From assembly GCF_050586345.1 (NCBI RefSeq), contig NZ_JBOCEF010000005.1, positions 62,001 to 126,000 on the forward strand: a stretch of DNA of 64,000 nucleotides, written 5' to 3'. Positions 49,764 to 59,044 of this stretch are shown piece by piece. How positions within the stretch are numbered: position 1 is the first letter of the stretch; every line of letters starts with the position of its first letter. The position numbers and the translations under genes were made by a program. The stretch is from JBOCEF01 sp050586345. Lineage in GTDB: Bacteria > Pseudomonadota > Alphaproteobacteria > Rhodobacterales > Rhodobacteraceae. The notes under the pieces are model-generated. The model did not search any database. It saw only the letters and a list, made by a program, of their open reading frames with translations, and had not been told where the DNA came from.

Positions 49764-51746
49764 ATGCGGTGGGACAGACTGAAGGCGCCTGATCAAGCGC
49801 GTTTCGATCCGCTCCTGCCGGCCGAGGTTCGCCTGATCAAGCGCCTGCGCGGCCAGAGGGACGGCGCCGAGGTCGATCATCAGGGCGTCATCCTGATCAG
49901 CGATCATCCGCCGGGCGCGCAGGGCCCCGACGACACCCTGCGGGCCGAGGTTCTGCTTCACCTTCTGCTGCGGAAGGATCCGCGCGCCCCCCTTCCCAAG
50001 CGCGGACTGCGCATCGCGGGCGCCCGCATCGAGGGGGCGCTGGACCTGGAAGGCGCCGAGCTTTCCGGGGATCTCGGGTTTGTCAGCTGCAGCTTCGATG
50101 CGCCGCCCAACCTGCGCGGGGCATCCTGCCGCTCGCTGTTTTTTCACGGATCGACGATGCCGGGCTTCGCGGCCGACCGGCTCAGGTGCTCGGGAAGCCT
50201 GTTCCTGATCGACGCGCATGTCTTCGCTGCGCCGGTCAGGCTGCTGCGCGCGGACATCAAGGGGTCCCTGAACTGCTCCGGCGCCGAATTCGACGGCCGC
50301 GGCGGCGCGGCGCTGGAGGCCGACGGGATCACCCTGGGCGGCGGCATCGCGATGTCCGAGGATTTTCACGCGTCAGGGTCCGTGCGGCTGCCCGGCGCAC
50401 AGGTCGGCGGTTCTCTCGACTGCGACGGCGCGACGATGATCGGGCATGACCGCGGGGCCGAGGGCGGGCCGCGCGCGCTTCAGCTCGACCGGGCCTGCAT
50501 CGCCGGCGACGTGTCGCTGCGCGAGGGCTTTGAAGCGCACGGCGAGGTGCGCCTGATCGGGGCCCAGGTCGGGGGCACGCTCAACTGCAATGGCGCGCGC
50601 CTCGACGGCAAGGGCGAATTCGCCCTCAGCGCGGATCGCGGACGGATCACCGGCACCGTTTGCCTCGGGCGGGCCGCGCCGCCGGAAGACGGCGAAGAGG
50701 GCGCCGCCGGGCGGGCCAAGCGCTTCTCCGCCGTGGGCTCGGTTCGCTTCATCGGCGCCGAGATCAACGGGAACCTCGAGTGCTACGGCGGTGATTTCGA
50801 TGGAGACGGGCGGACCGCCCTCGACCTCTCCAGCGCCCGTGTCGACGGGGCGGTCTGCATGCGCAGCGGGTTTTCCGCGAAAGGCGTGGTGAATTTCACC
50901 GGCGCGAGTTTCGGCGCGATCGAGGATGAACGGGACTGCTGGTGCAGGTTCCAGCTCGTGGACTGTTCTTACGGAACGATACGATGCGATGACGGGAGCT
51001 TCCGGCCCGTCTTCCGGCTTGAATGGCTGGACGGTTGCGCGACCGCCCGCCCCGGGCCCGACTTTCACCCGGGCCCGTTCGAGCAATTGGCCAAGGTGTT
51101 CCGGGACAGCGGGCATCCCGAATACGCGCGCCGCATTCTCATCGCCAAGGAGCGCCGCCTGCGCACCGCGCGCCACGACTCGCGCCTGCGCGCCAGCCCC
51201 CTGGGCTGGCTGACGACGATCCCGTTCGGCATCTGGACGGCGCTCCTGGATCGAACCGTGCGCTTCGGGCACAAGTCGCTGCGCGCGTTCCGCTACCTTT
51301 TCGTCGCCGTTGCGCTCGGCGACCTCGGGTTCTTCATCGCCGCCGAACAGGACGCGATCAAACCCAATTCCCCCTTCGTGCTGCGCGCGCCCGAATGGGT
51401 CGCCTGCGCGGCGCCGCTCGGCGGCGCCGTGATACGTGATGACGGGACCGCGCTGTCCGGCCGCGCCCTGCCGGGCCAATCCCAGCTCGACTGTTTCACC
51501 AAGCAACCCGAAGCCGCCTCCTGGCCGCGCTTCAACGCCCTCGTCTACTCCGTCGACACCCTGTTCCCGCTCGTCGACCTCGAGATGCAGACCCACTGGA
51601 TCCCGGACGAGCGCAAGAACGGCGAGAGGTGGTACAACAGCATCGGCTGGTGGGCCCGCACCTACCTCTGGCTCCACATCGCCGCGGGCTGGGCGCTGTC
51701 GCTCCTCGCCGTCGCGGGCTTCTCGGGCATCGTCAAATCCGATTGA
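49764..51746 (+). CDS. Repeat-rich membrane protein of uncertain function
   Basis: This 660-residue protein starts four bases after ruvB. Residues ~80-390 contain repeated blocks of the type GARIEGALDLEGAELSGDL, GAQVGGSLDCDGATM and GAEINGNLECYGGDFDG, probably a right-handed beta-helix related to bactofilin or pentapeptide repeats. The rest has two clear membrane helices: one near FRYLFVAVALGDLGFFIAAE and a last near LWLHIAAGWALSLLAVAGF. YSVDTLFPLVDLEMQTHWIP in between is seen in membrane proteins sometimes labelled oxidoreductases on no direct evidence. Codon usage is less GC-extreme than in the neighbours, suggesting later arrival. It interrupts the conserved ruvB-ybgC order. Confidence 0.7.
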   Translation: MRWDRLKAPDQARFDPLLPAEVRLIKRLRGQRDGAEVDHQGVILISDHPPGAQGPDDTLRAEVLLHLLLRKDPRAPLPKRGLRIAGARIEGALDLEGAELSGDLGFVSCSFDAPPNLRGASCRSLFFHGSTMPGFAADRLRCSGSLFLIDAHVFAAPVRLLRADIKGSLNCSGAEFDGRGGAALEADGITLGGGIAMSEDFHASGSVRLPGAQVGGSLDCDGATMIGHDRGAEGGPRALQLDRACIAGDVSLREGFEAHGEVRLIGAQVGGTLNCNGARLDGKGEFALSADRGRITGTVCLGRAAPPEDGEEGAAGRAKRFSAVGSVRFIGAEINGNLECYGGDFDGDGRTALDLSSARVDGAVCMRSGFSAKGVVNFTGASFGAIEDERDCWCRFQLVDCSYGTIRCDDGSFRPVFRLEWLDGCATARPGPDFHPGPFEQLAKVFRDSGHPEYARRILIAKERRLRTARHDSRLRASPLGWLTTIPFGIWTALLDRTVRFGHKSLRAFRYLFVAVALGDLGFFIAAEQDAIKPNSPFVLRAPEWVACAAPLGGAVIRDDGTALSGRALPGQSQLDCFTKQPEAASWPRFNALVYSVDTLFPLVDLEMQTHWIPDERKNGERWYNSIGWWARTYLWLHIAAGWALSLLAVAGFSGIVKSD

Positions 51747-51819
51747 ACCCTCCGCCCCGCTGGACGCCCGCCCCCGCCCCGTGGCAGGTCGGGCGGGCAG
51801 ACCCAGCCGGAGGGCCCCC

Positions 51820-52212
51820 ATGCACCGCTTCACCACCCGCGTGTTCTACGAGGACACCGACATGGCGGGGATCGTCTACCACGCCAACTACCTCAAGTTC
51901 ATCGAGCGCGCCCGCTCCGACGCCCTGCGCGAGGCGGGGATCGACCAGAACGCCATGCGCGAGGACGGCCTCGTCTTCGTCGTGCGCTCCATGGAATGCG
52001 ACTGGCTCGCCCCCGCCCGCTACGAGGACCTGCTCGAGGTGACGACCACCACCGAGACCCTCAAGCGCGCCTCGGCCACCCTGCGCCAGGAGGTTCTGAG
52101 GGGCGCAAAGCCCCTGTTCCGCGCCGCGGTGCTGATCGCCTGCATGGGAGAGGGCGGCGGGCCGCGGCGGATCCCGGACGCGGCCGCCGCCGCGCTCGGC
52201 CGGATGCGCTGA
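51820..52212 (+). CDS. ybgC: Acyl-CoA thioesterase YbgC of the Tol-Pal cluster
   Basis: This 130-residue hot-dog-fold thioesterase has the motif YEDTDMAGIVYHANYLKF, with the active-site Asp, and IERARSDALREAG. YbgC hydrolyses short acyl-CoA and associates with the lipid-synthesis machinery. It opens the tol-pal cluster in most proteobacteria. The ATG follows GGAGGGCCCCC. In this genome it is separated from tolQ by the acyltransferase remnant. Confidence 0.95.
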   Translation: MHRFTTRVFYEDTDMAGIVYHANYLKFIERARSDALREAGIDQNAMREDGLVFVVRSMECDWLAPARYEDLLEVTTTTETLKRASATLRQEVLRGAKPLFRAAVLIACMGEGGGPRRIPDAAAAALGRMR

Positions 52213-52309
52213 GCGCGCCGCCCCTGCGCCCGATGGCGAAGGCGGGCGGGGCCGCCTAGGCTCCGCCCATTCTCCGTCCATTCTCTGCCGCCAACGTGAT
52301 TGCGCCCTG

Positions 52310-54341
52310 ATGATCGCCATTGCCTACCGTCCCGACATCGACGGCCTGCGGGCCATCGCCGTGCTGCCCGTCCTGCTGTTCCACGCCATGCCCGGATGGG
52401 CGCCGGGCGGTTTCGTCGGGGTGGACGTGTTCGTCGTCATCTCGGGCTTCCTGATCTCCTCGATCATCAAGCGCGAGCTAGAGGGCGGGGCCTTCTCCTA
52501 ATATCGGCTTCTATGTCCGCCGGGCCCGGCGGCTGCTGCCGGCGCTGGCGCTGGTGGTGATCGCCACGCTGGCCGCCGCGCTGGTCTTCTACCTGCCCGG
52601 ACACCTGCCGCCGCTCGGCCGGTCCGCGGCCTGGGCCGCCGGTTTCGCGGCCAACATCTGGTTCATGAAGTCGCTGGACTACTTCACCGCGCCGGCGGAC
52701 GCGGCGCCGCTGCTGCACCTGTGGTCGCTGGGGGTGGAGGAGCAGTTCTACCTCGTCGCGCCCGCGCTGCTGGCATTCATGGCGCGCCGCCCGGGGAAGC
52801 GGGCCTGGCGGCTGGCGGCGGGGCTGTGCGCGCTCTCGTTCCTCGGCTGCGTGGCGGCGACCTGGACCTTTCCGCGCTCGGCCTTCTACCTGCTGCCGAC
52901 GCGGTTCTGGGAGCTGGGGCTGGGCATGATGCTGGCCTGGGCCCCGCCCGGCGCCGTCGACGCCGCGCTGGCGGGGCGGCGCAGGCAGGCGGCGTCGATC
53001 GCCGGGCTGGCGCTGATCCTCGGCTCCGTGGCGCTGCTGGACGAGGGGATGCGCTTCCCGGGCGTGATCGCGCTCGCGCCCTGCCTCGGCGCGGCGCTGG
53101 TGATCGCGGCGGGTCCCGACACGGTGGGCGGCCGGCTGCTGGCGCTCCGGCCGCTGGTGCTGGTCGGGCTCGTGTCCTACGCGCTGTACCTGTGGCACTG
53201 GCCGGTGCTGGCCTATGCCCGCACCTGGGCGATGCAGGATTACGGGACGGGCTGGGCGCTGGGCGCGCTGGCGCTGTCGGGGCTGCTGGCGACGCTGACG
53301 CTGGTCCTGGTGGAGCGGCCGCTGCGGCGGGCGCGCTGGGGAAGCCCGCGCCGCACGCTGCTGGTCGGCGGGGGCGTGCTGGCGACGCTGTTCGTCCTCG
53401 GGATGGGGCTTGCGCGCACCGACGGCTTTCCGTCCCGGTGGAGCGACGGCGCCCTCGCGCTGTCCGAGGGCCGGGCGCCGGGCGCGGCGGCCGCGCCCGA
53501 GGCGCCGGGGACATGCGTGCGCGCCGCTTTCGGGGTCCGCGCGGCCTTCGTGAGCTGCGCGCTGGGCGCGCCGGGCGACCGGCCCGATTTCATCGTGTGG
53601 GGCGACAGCCATGCCGGGGCGCTCGTGCCCGGGCTGGAGCGGGCGGCCGCGGCGCGGGGGCTGTCGGGCTACGTGCTCAGCGCGAACGGTTGCGCGCCGC
53701 TGCCAGGGGTGGCCTGGGCCGCGAACGGGCTGCGCCGCCCCTGCCTGGCGTTCAACCGGGACATGGAGGCGCTGGTCGCCCGGCTGCGCCCGCGCGCGGT
53801 GCTGCTGGCGGGGCGCTGGGACCATGTCGCGGCCAGCTTCCCGGGCGGGGATGCGTCGCTGGCGGGGACGCGGCCGCTGCACCCGGTCGGTCCCTCCCTC
53901 GTCGGGGCGCCGCCGCCCTTCGCGGACGCCCTGGCCGCGGCGGTCGGCGCGGTGCGGGCGGCCGGCGCGGTCCCCCTGGTGCTGCTGCAGCCGCCGGAGC
54001 CGCCGCACCGGGTGGCCTCGGTCGCCGCGCGGGCCTTCGAATGGGGGCGCGAGCCGCCCGGCGGCGTCGCGCGCGCCGCCCATGCCGCGCGGGGCGCCGC
54101 CATGCGCGCGGCGCTGAAGGCGCTGGAGGCGCAGGCGCCCGGCGGCGGCGGCGTCGTCGCGCTCGACCCGGCCGAGGCGCTGTGCGGGCCGCTTGACTGC
54201 CCCGCCTTCGACGGCGCGACGCCGATCTACCGCGACACCAACCACCTGACGCGGCACGGGGCGCTCATGCTCGCCCCGATGCTGGGCGAGGGGCTGGTCG
54301 ACGCCCTTCGGTTGCAGGCCGGCGGCGGCGGGGCGTCCTGA
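52310..54341 (+). pseudogene. Acyltransferase-3 / SGNH fusion, frameshifted
   Basis: An OafA-like membrane O-acyltransferase with a C-terminal SGNH esterase domain is split by one extra base. The first frame (52310-52501) reads YRPDIDGLRAIAVLPVLLFH and GGFVGVDVFVVISGFLIS, then stops at TAA (52499-52501). Omitting T52499 continues directly as NIGFYVRRARRLLPALALV in the frame ending at 54341. The acyltransferase part has about ten helices; the SGNH part has FIVWGDSHAG and a C-terminal DTNHLTRHGA. These enzymes acetylate surface polysaccharide. It could be a pseudogene, sequencing error or phase-variable gene. It separates ybgC from tolQ. Confidence 0.85.
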
Positions 54342-54516
54342 GCGCGACCTCGCATCCCGACCTGTTGAAACCGTTCCGGGTGCGTTATGCTGCCGAGGTG
54401 TTATTAACGCTTCGAAACAGGGCCGTCCGCGCGGGCGGCGCATGATTCGTTTCGATGCTGGGCCGACGGGGCGGGACAGCCCCGCGGCGCGTGTATGGGC
54501 GGTGAGGGCAGTCGAC

Positions 54517-55299
54517 ATGAAATCCGGACACTTCCGAATCGCGGGCGCCGCGATGCTTGCAGGCGCGGTCCTCGCGATCGGCGCCGCCGGCGGCGCAGCC
54601 GCCGCAACCCCGCCGGGGGCCGAGATCGACTTCTCGCTCCAGGCCCTGTTCCTGCGCGCGACGCCGACCGTGCAGCTGGTCATGGTCCTGCTGATCGCCG
54701 CCTCGTTCTGGTCCTGGACCATCGTCGTCACCAAGTTCATCGCCTTCCGCAAGACGCTGCGCGCCGCCCGCGGCTTCGAGGAGGCGTTCTGGTCCGGCCG
54801 CCCGCTGGACGAGCTGGACGAGAGCCTCGGGGCCGAACCCGGCTCGGCCCTCGCGCGCATCTTCCGCGCCGGGATGGACGAATGGCGCAAGTCCCAGTCC
54901 GCGGGGCCGGGCGGCGTCGTCCCCGGCGCCGGCGCGCGGATCGAGCGGTTCATGGCCGTCGCCGTGGCGCGCGAATCCGAAGCGCTGGAAGAGCGGCTCG
55001 GCTTCCTCGCCACCGTGGGGTCCATCACGCCCTTCGTGGGCCTGTTCGGCACCGTCTGGGGCATCAAGAACAGCTTCGAGAACATCGCGACGCAGCAGTC
55101 GACCAACCTCGCCGTCGTGGCCCCTGGCATCGCCGAGGCGCTGCTGGCCACCGCGCTGGGCCTGCTCGCCGCCATCCCGGCCGTGATCTTCTACAACCGC
55201 CTGTCCGGCGACGCCGACCGGCTGACCGCGCGGATGGAGAACTTCGCCGACGAATTCGGCGCCATCCTGTCGCGCCAGCTCGAACGCGAGCGGGGCTGA
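54517..55299 (+). CDS. tolQ: TolQ, proton-channel subunit of Tol-Pal
   Basis: This 260-residue inner-membrane protein forms the TolQR motor. Three membrane helices are visible: VQLVMVLLIAASFWSWTIVV, the pair FLATVGSITPFVGLFGTVWGI and ALLATALGLLAAIPAVIFYN. The first 40 residues include a signal-peptide-like segment (RIAGAAMLAGAVLAIGAAGG) that most TolQ proteins lack. The ATG at 54517 follows GTGAGGG. The gene is followed four bases later by tolR. Confidence 0.94.
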   Translation: MKSGHFRIAGAAMLAGAVLAIGAAGGAAAATPPGAEIDFSLQALFLRATPTVQLVMVLLIAASFWSWTIVVTKFIAFRKTLRAARGFEEAFWSGRPLDELDESLGAEPGSALARIFRAGMDEWRKSQSAGPGGVVPGAGARIERFMAVAVARESEALEERLGFLATVGSITPFVGLFGTVWGIKNSFENIATQQSTNLAVVAPGIAEALLATALGLLAAIPAVIFYNRLSGDADRLTARMENFADEFGAILSRQLERERG

Positions 55300-55303
55300 C
55301 CCC

Positions 55304-55777
55304 ATGTCCGGCCCCCTGATCAAGCGCAGCGGCGGACGGGGCGGGCGACGCTCGGGCCGCGGGCGCCGCGCCATGTCCGAGATCAACGTCACCCCCTTCG
55401 TGGACGTGATGCTGGTGCTGCTCATCATCTTCATGGTCGCAGCCCCGCTGCTGACCGTCGGCGTGCCGCTGGAGCTGCCGGAGACCGACGCCAACCCGCT
55501 GCCGCAGTCCGAGGAAGAGCCGCTGTCGCTGCAGCTCGCGCTCGACGGGCGCATCTTCGTGCAGACCGCGGAGGTGGCGCCCGAGGCTTTGATCCCCACA
55601 TTGCAGGCCATGGTCGCCGAACGCGCGGATGACAAGATCTTCCTGCGCGCCGATCGCGGCATCGAGTACGGGCGGGTCATGGAGATCATGGGCCAGCTCA
55701 ACGCCGGGGGCTTCCGGTCCATCGGCCTGGTCACCGATCCCGCGGGAGCGGGCGGCGCGGAGGAGGACACGCAGTGA
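55304..55777 (+). CDS. tolR: TolR, motor subunit of Tol-Pal
   Basis: This 157-residue protein has one membrane helix (INVTPFVDVMLVLLIIFMVAAPLL) with the essential proton-path aspartate in FVDVMLVLL. The periplasmic domain includes LPQSEEEPLSLQLALDGRIFV and IFLRADRGIEYGRVMEIMGQL. The N-terminus is extended and arginine-rich (RSGGRGGRRSGRGRR). Its stop overlaps the tolA GTG start (GTGA). Confidence 0.94.
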   Translation: MSGPLIKRSGGRGGRRSGRGRRAMSEINVTPFVDVMLVLLIIFMVAAPLLTVGVPLELPETDANPLPQSEEEPLSLQLALDGRIFVQTAEVAPEALIPTLQAMVAERADDKIFLRADRGIEYGRVMEIMGQLNAGGFRSIGLVTDPAGAGGAEEDTQ

Positions 55778-57549
55778 GCCGGGGCGGGCGCAAGTCGAGG
55801 ACGGAGAGCGCGACGACCGCCGGGGCGGGCCTCGGCGCGGGCGCGGCCGGCCCCGCGCCCGTCGCCAATGCGTCCGAGGCCGCCGTGCTGCCCAGCCACG
55901 TCGTCGCCGCGCGCGCCGCGGGCGGGGACTGGGACCCGGCCGACCACATTCCGCCGCCGCCCCCCGGGGGCTGGGACTCGCTGCTGCCGCCGATCACCGG
56001 GCGGCGCGGGGCGGAACCGCTCGGCGGCGGGCTGCTCGCCTCGGGCGCCGTGCACGGCGCGCTGATCGGCCTCGCGCTGTTCGGCACGGCCATCTTCCAG
56101 GGCCCGCCGGAGCCGGTGGAGCAGATGCAGGAGGTCGAGCTGATCTCGGCCGCCGAATTCGACGCCAAGCTGTCGCGGGCGCCCCAGGCGCCGGTGGCCG
56201 AAGTCGCGGCGATGGCCGCGCCGATGCCGACCTTCGACGACACCCCGATGTCCGCCGCCGCCGACGTCGCCCCCGAGGCGACGACCGAGTTCATCTATGG
56301 CGACGTCACGGACCAGGAGCAGTTCCCGGACCTTTCCGCCGTCCTCACCGGCATCGTGCGCACGCGCGTGAAGCGGGCCGAGGTCTCGGACCTCGCCCCC
56401 GCCGCGCCGTCGCTGGGGGCCGCGGGGCCGGGGCTGGCCGCGCCCTCGATGGGCATGTCCTCGCCCGGGCTGCGCTCGCCCGCCTCGCCGGGCGGCGGGT
56501 CGCTGGGGGGGATGCGCCGCGGCGCGTCCTCGCTGGGGATCAGCACCAATTCCGACGCCGCCCCGCCGCCGCCGCCGCCGGACAGGCAGGCGCCCGACGC
56601 GGCCCCCGAATCCGACACGCTCGCCCGCGCCGACGAGGCGGTGGAGGGCGCGACGCCCGACCCCGAGGCCGCGCCCGACGCCGCCGCGCCGGAGGAGGCC
56701 CAGGCCGCCGCCCCCGAGGCCGCGTCGGAGGAGAAGATCACCGAGGCCGACCGCCCCGAGCAGGACAGCGAGGCCGGGAAGTCCGACGACATCGCCTCGG
56801 ACCCCGAGGCGCCGGTCACCGCGCGCCTGCCGGTGGCGCGTCCGACGGAGCGCGTGGACGCGGCCGAGGCCGCGCGCCTCGCCGCCGAGGCCGAGGCGGC
56901 GGAAGAGGCCGAGCGCCAGGCCGCCGAAGCCGCCGCCGCGAAGGAGGCCGAGCAGAAGGCCGCCGAGGCCGCCGCCGCGAAGGAAGCCGAGCAGAAGGCC
57001 GCCGAGGCCGCCGCCGCGAAGGAGGCCGAGCGGAAGGCCGCCGAGGCCGCCGCCGCGAAGGAGGCCGAGCGGAAAGCCGCCGAGGCCGCCGCCGCGAAGG
57101 AGGCCGAGCGGAAAGCCGCCGAGGCCGCCGCCGCCAAGGCAGCCGAACAGAAGGCCGCCGCCGCCGCCGCGAAGGAGGCCGCCGAGGGGACCGATGCCGC
57201 GAACGCCGGCGCCGCCGACGTGCCCGTGGGCGCGCCGCTGACCTCGGGCGAGATCGGCGGCCTCAAATCCGCCATCTCGAAGCGGTGGAACACCTCCATG
57301 CTCGAGCGCCTGCCCAATTACCGCGACCTCGTCGTCACCATGCGCATCCGCCTCGACCAGGCGGGGCGCATCGTGGGCGAGCCCGAGATGATTTCCTCCT
57401 CCGCCACCGGCCCGGCCGTCGGCATCGCCGCCAAGGCGGCGCGGGATGCGCTCAAGAAAGCGCAGCCCTTCAACCTTCCGGCCGGGAAATACGGCCGCTG
57501 GCGCGAGATCGAGGTGACCTTCAACCCCGGATCCGGAGTGTCGATGTGA
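55774..57549 (+). CDS. tolA: TolA, periplasm-spanning Tol-Pal protein
   Basis: This 591-residue protein links the TolQR motor to the outer membrane. It starts at GTG, overlapping tolR. A single membrane helix (GLLASGAVHGALIGLALFGTAIF) lies at about residues 84-106, preceded by an unusually long cytoplasmic extension. A long Ala/Glu/Lys helical region contains six near-identical 13-residue units (AAEAAAAKEAEQK). The C-terminal TonB-like domain begins LKSAISKRWNTSMLERLP and shows VVTMRIRLDQAGRIVGEP. The overlap with tolB (GTGA) couples translation. Confidence 0.92.
   Translation: MSRGGRKSRTESATTAGAGLGAGAAGPAPVANASEAAVLPSHVVAARAAGGDWDPADHIPPPPPGGWDSLLPPITGRRGAEPLGGGLLASGAVHGALIGLALFGTAIFQGPPEPVEQMQEVELISAAEFDAKLSRAPQAPVAEVAAMAAPMPTFDDTPMSAAADVAPEATTEFIYGDVTDQEQFPDLSAVLTGIVRTRVKRAEVSDLAPAAPSLGAAGPGLAAPSMGMSSPGLRSPASPGGGSLGGMRRGASSLGISTNSDAAPPPPPPDRQAPDAAPESDTLARADEAVEGATPDPEAAPDAAAPEEAQAAAPEAASEEKITEADRPEQDSEAGKSDDIASDPEAPVTARLPVARPTERVDAAEAARLAAEAEAAEEAERQAAEAAAAKEAEQKAAEAAAAKEAEQKAAEAAAAKEAERKAAEAAAAKEAERKAAEAAAAKEAERKAAEAAAAKAAEQKAAAAAAKEAAEGTDAANAGAADVPVGAPLTSGEIGGLKSAISKRWNTSMLERLPNYRDLVVTMRIRLDQAGRIVGEPEMISSSATGPAVGIAAKAARDALKKAQPFNLPAGKYGRWREIEVTFNPGSGVSM
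56920..57153 (+). repeat. Six tandem 39-base repeats in tolA
   Basis: Units of 39 bases (GCCGCCGAGGCCGCCGCCGC then GAAGGAGGCCGAGCAGAAG, and close variants) run from 56920 to 57153, encoding AAEAAAAKEAE(Q/R)K. They are highly alike at the DNA level, implying recent expansion or contraction of the periplasmic helix. Confidence 0.9.
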
Positions 57550-58916
57550 CCCCCTCCTCCGCCGCGACCCCCCGCATCGGCTTCGCCCGCCGCGCCGCCG
57601 CCGCCCTCGTCCTCGCCGCCGCCCTCGCCGCGCCCGCCGCCCCCGCGCTGGCGCAGGACGCGGCCCCCGGCCCGCTGCGCATCGAGATCACCCAGGGCGT
57701 GGTCGAACCCATGCCCATCGCCCTTCCCGCCTTCGCCGCCACGCCCGAGGCGCAGGCGCTGGCCGAGGAGATCCGCGGCGTGGTCAAGGCCGACCTCGAA
57801 AGCGCGGGCCTGTTCCGGGTGATCGACCAGCAGGCCTACCTGTCGGCCCCCGCCGGCGTCGCCGCCGTCCCGGCCTTCGAGAACTGGCGCGTGATCAACG
57901 CCGACGCGCTCGGCGTCGGGCAGGCCTCGCTGACCCCCGACGGGCGGCTGGAGACGCGCTTCAAGCTCTGGGACGTGGTGTCGGGGCGCGAGAGCGGGTC
58001 GGGCGTCGGCCTGCGCGCCGCCCCCGCCGACGCGCGCCGCGTGGGCCACAAGATCGCCGACGCCATCCACCTGGCGCTGACCGGAGAGCCGGGCTGGTTC
58101 GACACCCAGGTCGCCTTCGTGGACGAGACCGGCCCCAAGGGCCGCCGCGTCAAGCGCATCGCGGTGATGGACCAGGACGGCGCCAACGTGCGCTACCTGA
58201 CCGGCCCGCAGGACCTGGTGCTGACGCCCCGCTATTCGCCCGACGGCCGCAGCCTGGTGTACCTGAGCTACCAGGGCGGCGTGCCGCGGGTCTGGATCAT
58301 GGACATCGCCACCGGCCAGCACGAGGCGCTGGGGACCTTCGGCAACATGTCCTTCGCGCCGCGCTTCTCGCCCGACGGCGCGCGCGTCGCGCTGTCGCTG
58401 ACCGAGGGCGGGAACACCGACCTCTACGAGATGCGCCTCTCGGACCGCCGCCTGCGCCGCCTCTCGGCCGGGCCGGGGATCGAGACCGCCCCCTCCTATT
58501 CCCCCGACGGGCGCTGGATCGTCTACGAATCCGACGCCGGCGGGTCGCAGCAGCTTTACGTCATGCCCGCGGGCGGCGGCGTGGGGCGGCGCATCAGCTT
58601 CGGCGACGGGCGCTACGGCACCCCGGTCTGGTCCCCGCGCGGCGACCTGATCGCCTTCACCAAGCAGCTCGGCGGGCGCTTCCACGTGGGCGTGATGTCC
58701 ACCGACGGGACCGGGGAGCGCCTTCTTACCGCCTCGTTCCTCGACGAGGCTCCGACCTGGGCGCCCAACGGGCGCGCCCTGATGTTCTTCCGTGAAACGC
58801 CGGGCCCGAACGGGGCCCCGGCGCTGTGGCGCGTCGATGCCACCGGGCGGGTGCTCAAGCGGGTCGACACGCCCGCCGCGGCCTCCGACCCCTCCTGGTC
58901 CCCGCCGCGGCCGTAA
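57546..58916 (+). CDS. tolB: TolB, periplasmic beta-propeller of Tol-Pal
   Basis: This 456-residue protein begins at a GTG overlapping the tolA stop. The signal peptide (FARRAAAALVLAAALAAPAAPALA) is followed by an N-terminal domain (LRIEITQGVVEPMPIALPAF) and a six-bladed propeller with repeated YSPDGR motifs (TPRYSPDGRSLVYLSY, APRFSPDGARVALS, APSYSPDGRWIVYESD). It binds Pal in the periplasm. Length is normal. Confidence 0.96.
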   Translation: MTPSSAATPRIGFARRAAAALVLAAALAAPAAPALAQDAAPGPLRIEITQGVVEPMPIALPAFAATPEAQALAEEIRGVVKADLESAGLFRVIDQQAYLSAPAGVAAVPAFENWRVINADALGVGQASLTPDGRLETRFKLWDVVSGRESGSGVGLRAAPADARRVGHKIADAIHLALTGEPGWFDTQVAFVDETGPKGRRVKRIAVMDQDGANVRYLTGPQDLVLTPRYSPDGRSLVYLSYQGGVPRVWIMDIATGQHEALGTFGNMSFAPRFSPDGARVALSLTEGGNTDLYEMRLSDRRLRRLSAGPGIETAPSYSPDGRWIVYESDAGGSQQLYVMPAGGGVGRRISFGDGRYGTPVWSPRGDLIAFTKQLGGRFHVGVMSTDGTGERLLTASFLDEAPTWAPNGRALMFFRETPGPNGAPALWRVDATGRVLKRVDTPAAASDPSWSPPRP

Positions 58917-59044
58917 GAGCCGCGCGAGGCCCGCGCCCCGCCGCGCGCCCCCCCCGCGTTCGGGGCGGCGGAGGAAGGGGCGCGTTTTCAAGGCAAGAAC
59001 CCCGGCCGCCCGCGATCCCGCGGACCGGCCCCGAGGAGACAGAC

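Noticed and set aside
52480..52502. Programmed +1 frameshift like that of prfB
   Set aside because: There is no CTT-TGA-type slip site and the SD-like GAGG is not clearly placed; a simple one-base indel is more likely.
52467..55175. 902-codon open frame opposite the acyltransferase and tolQ
   Set aside because: It is antisense to genes with clear motifs; its length is explained by scarce stop codons at high GC.
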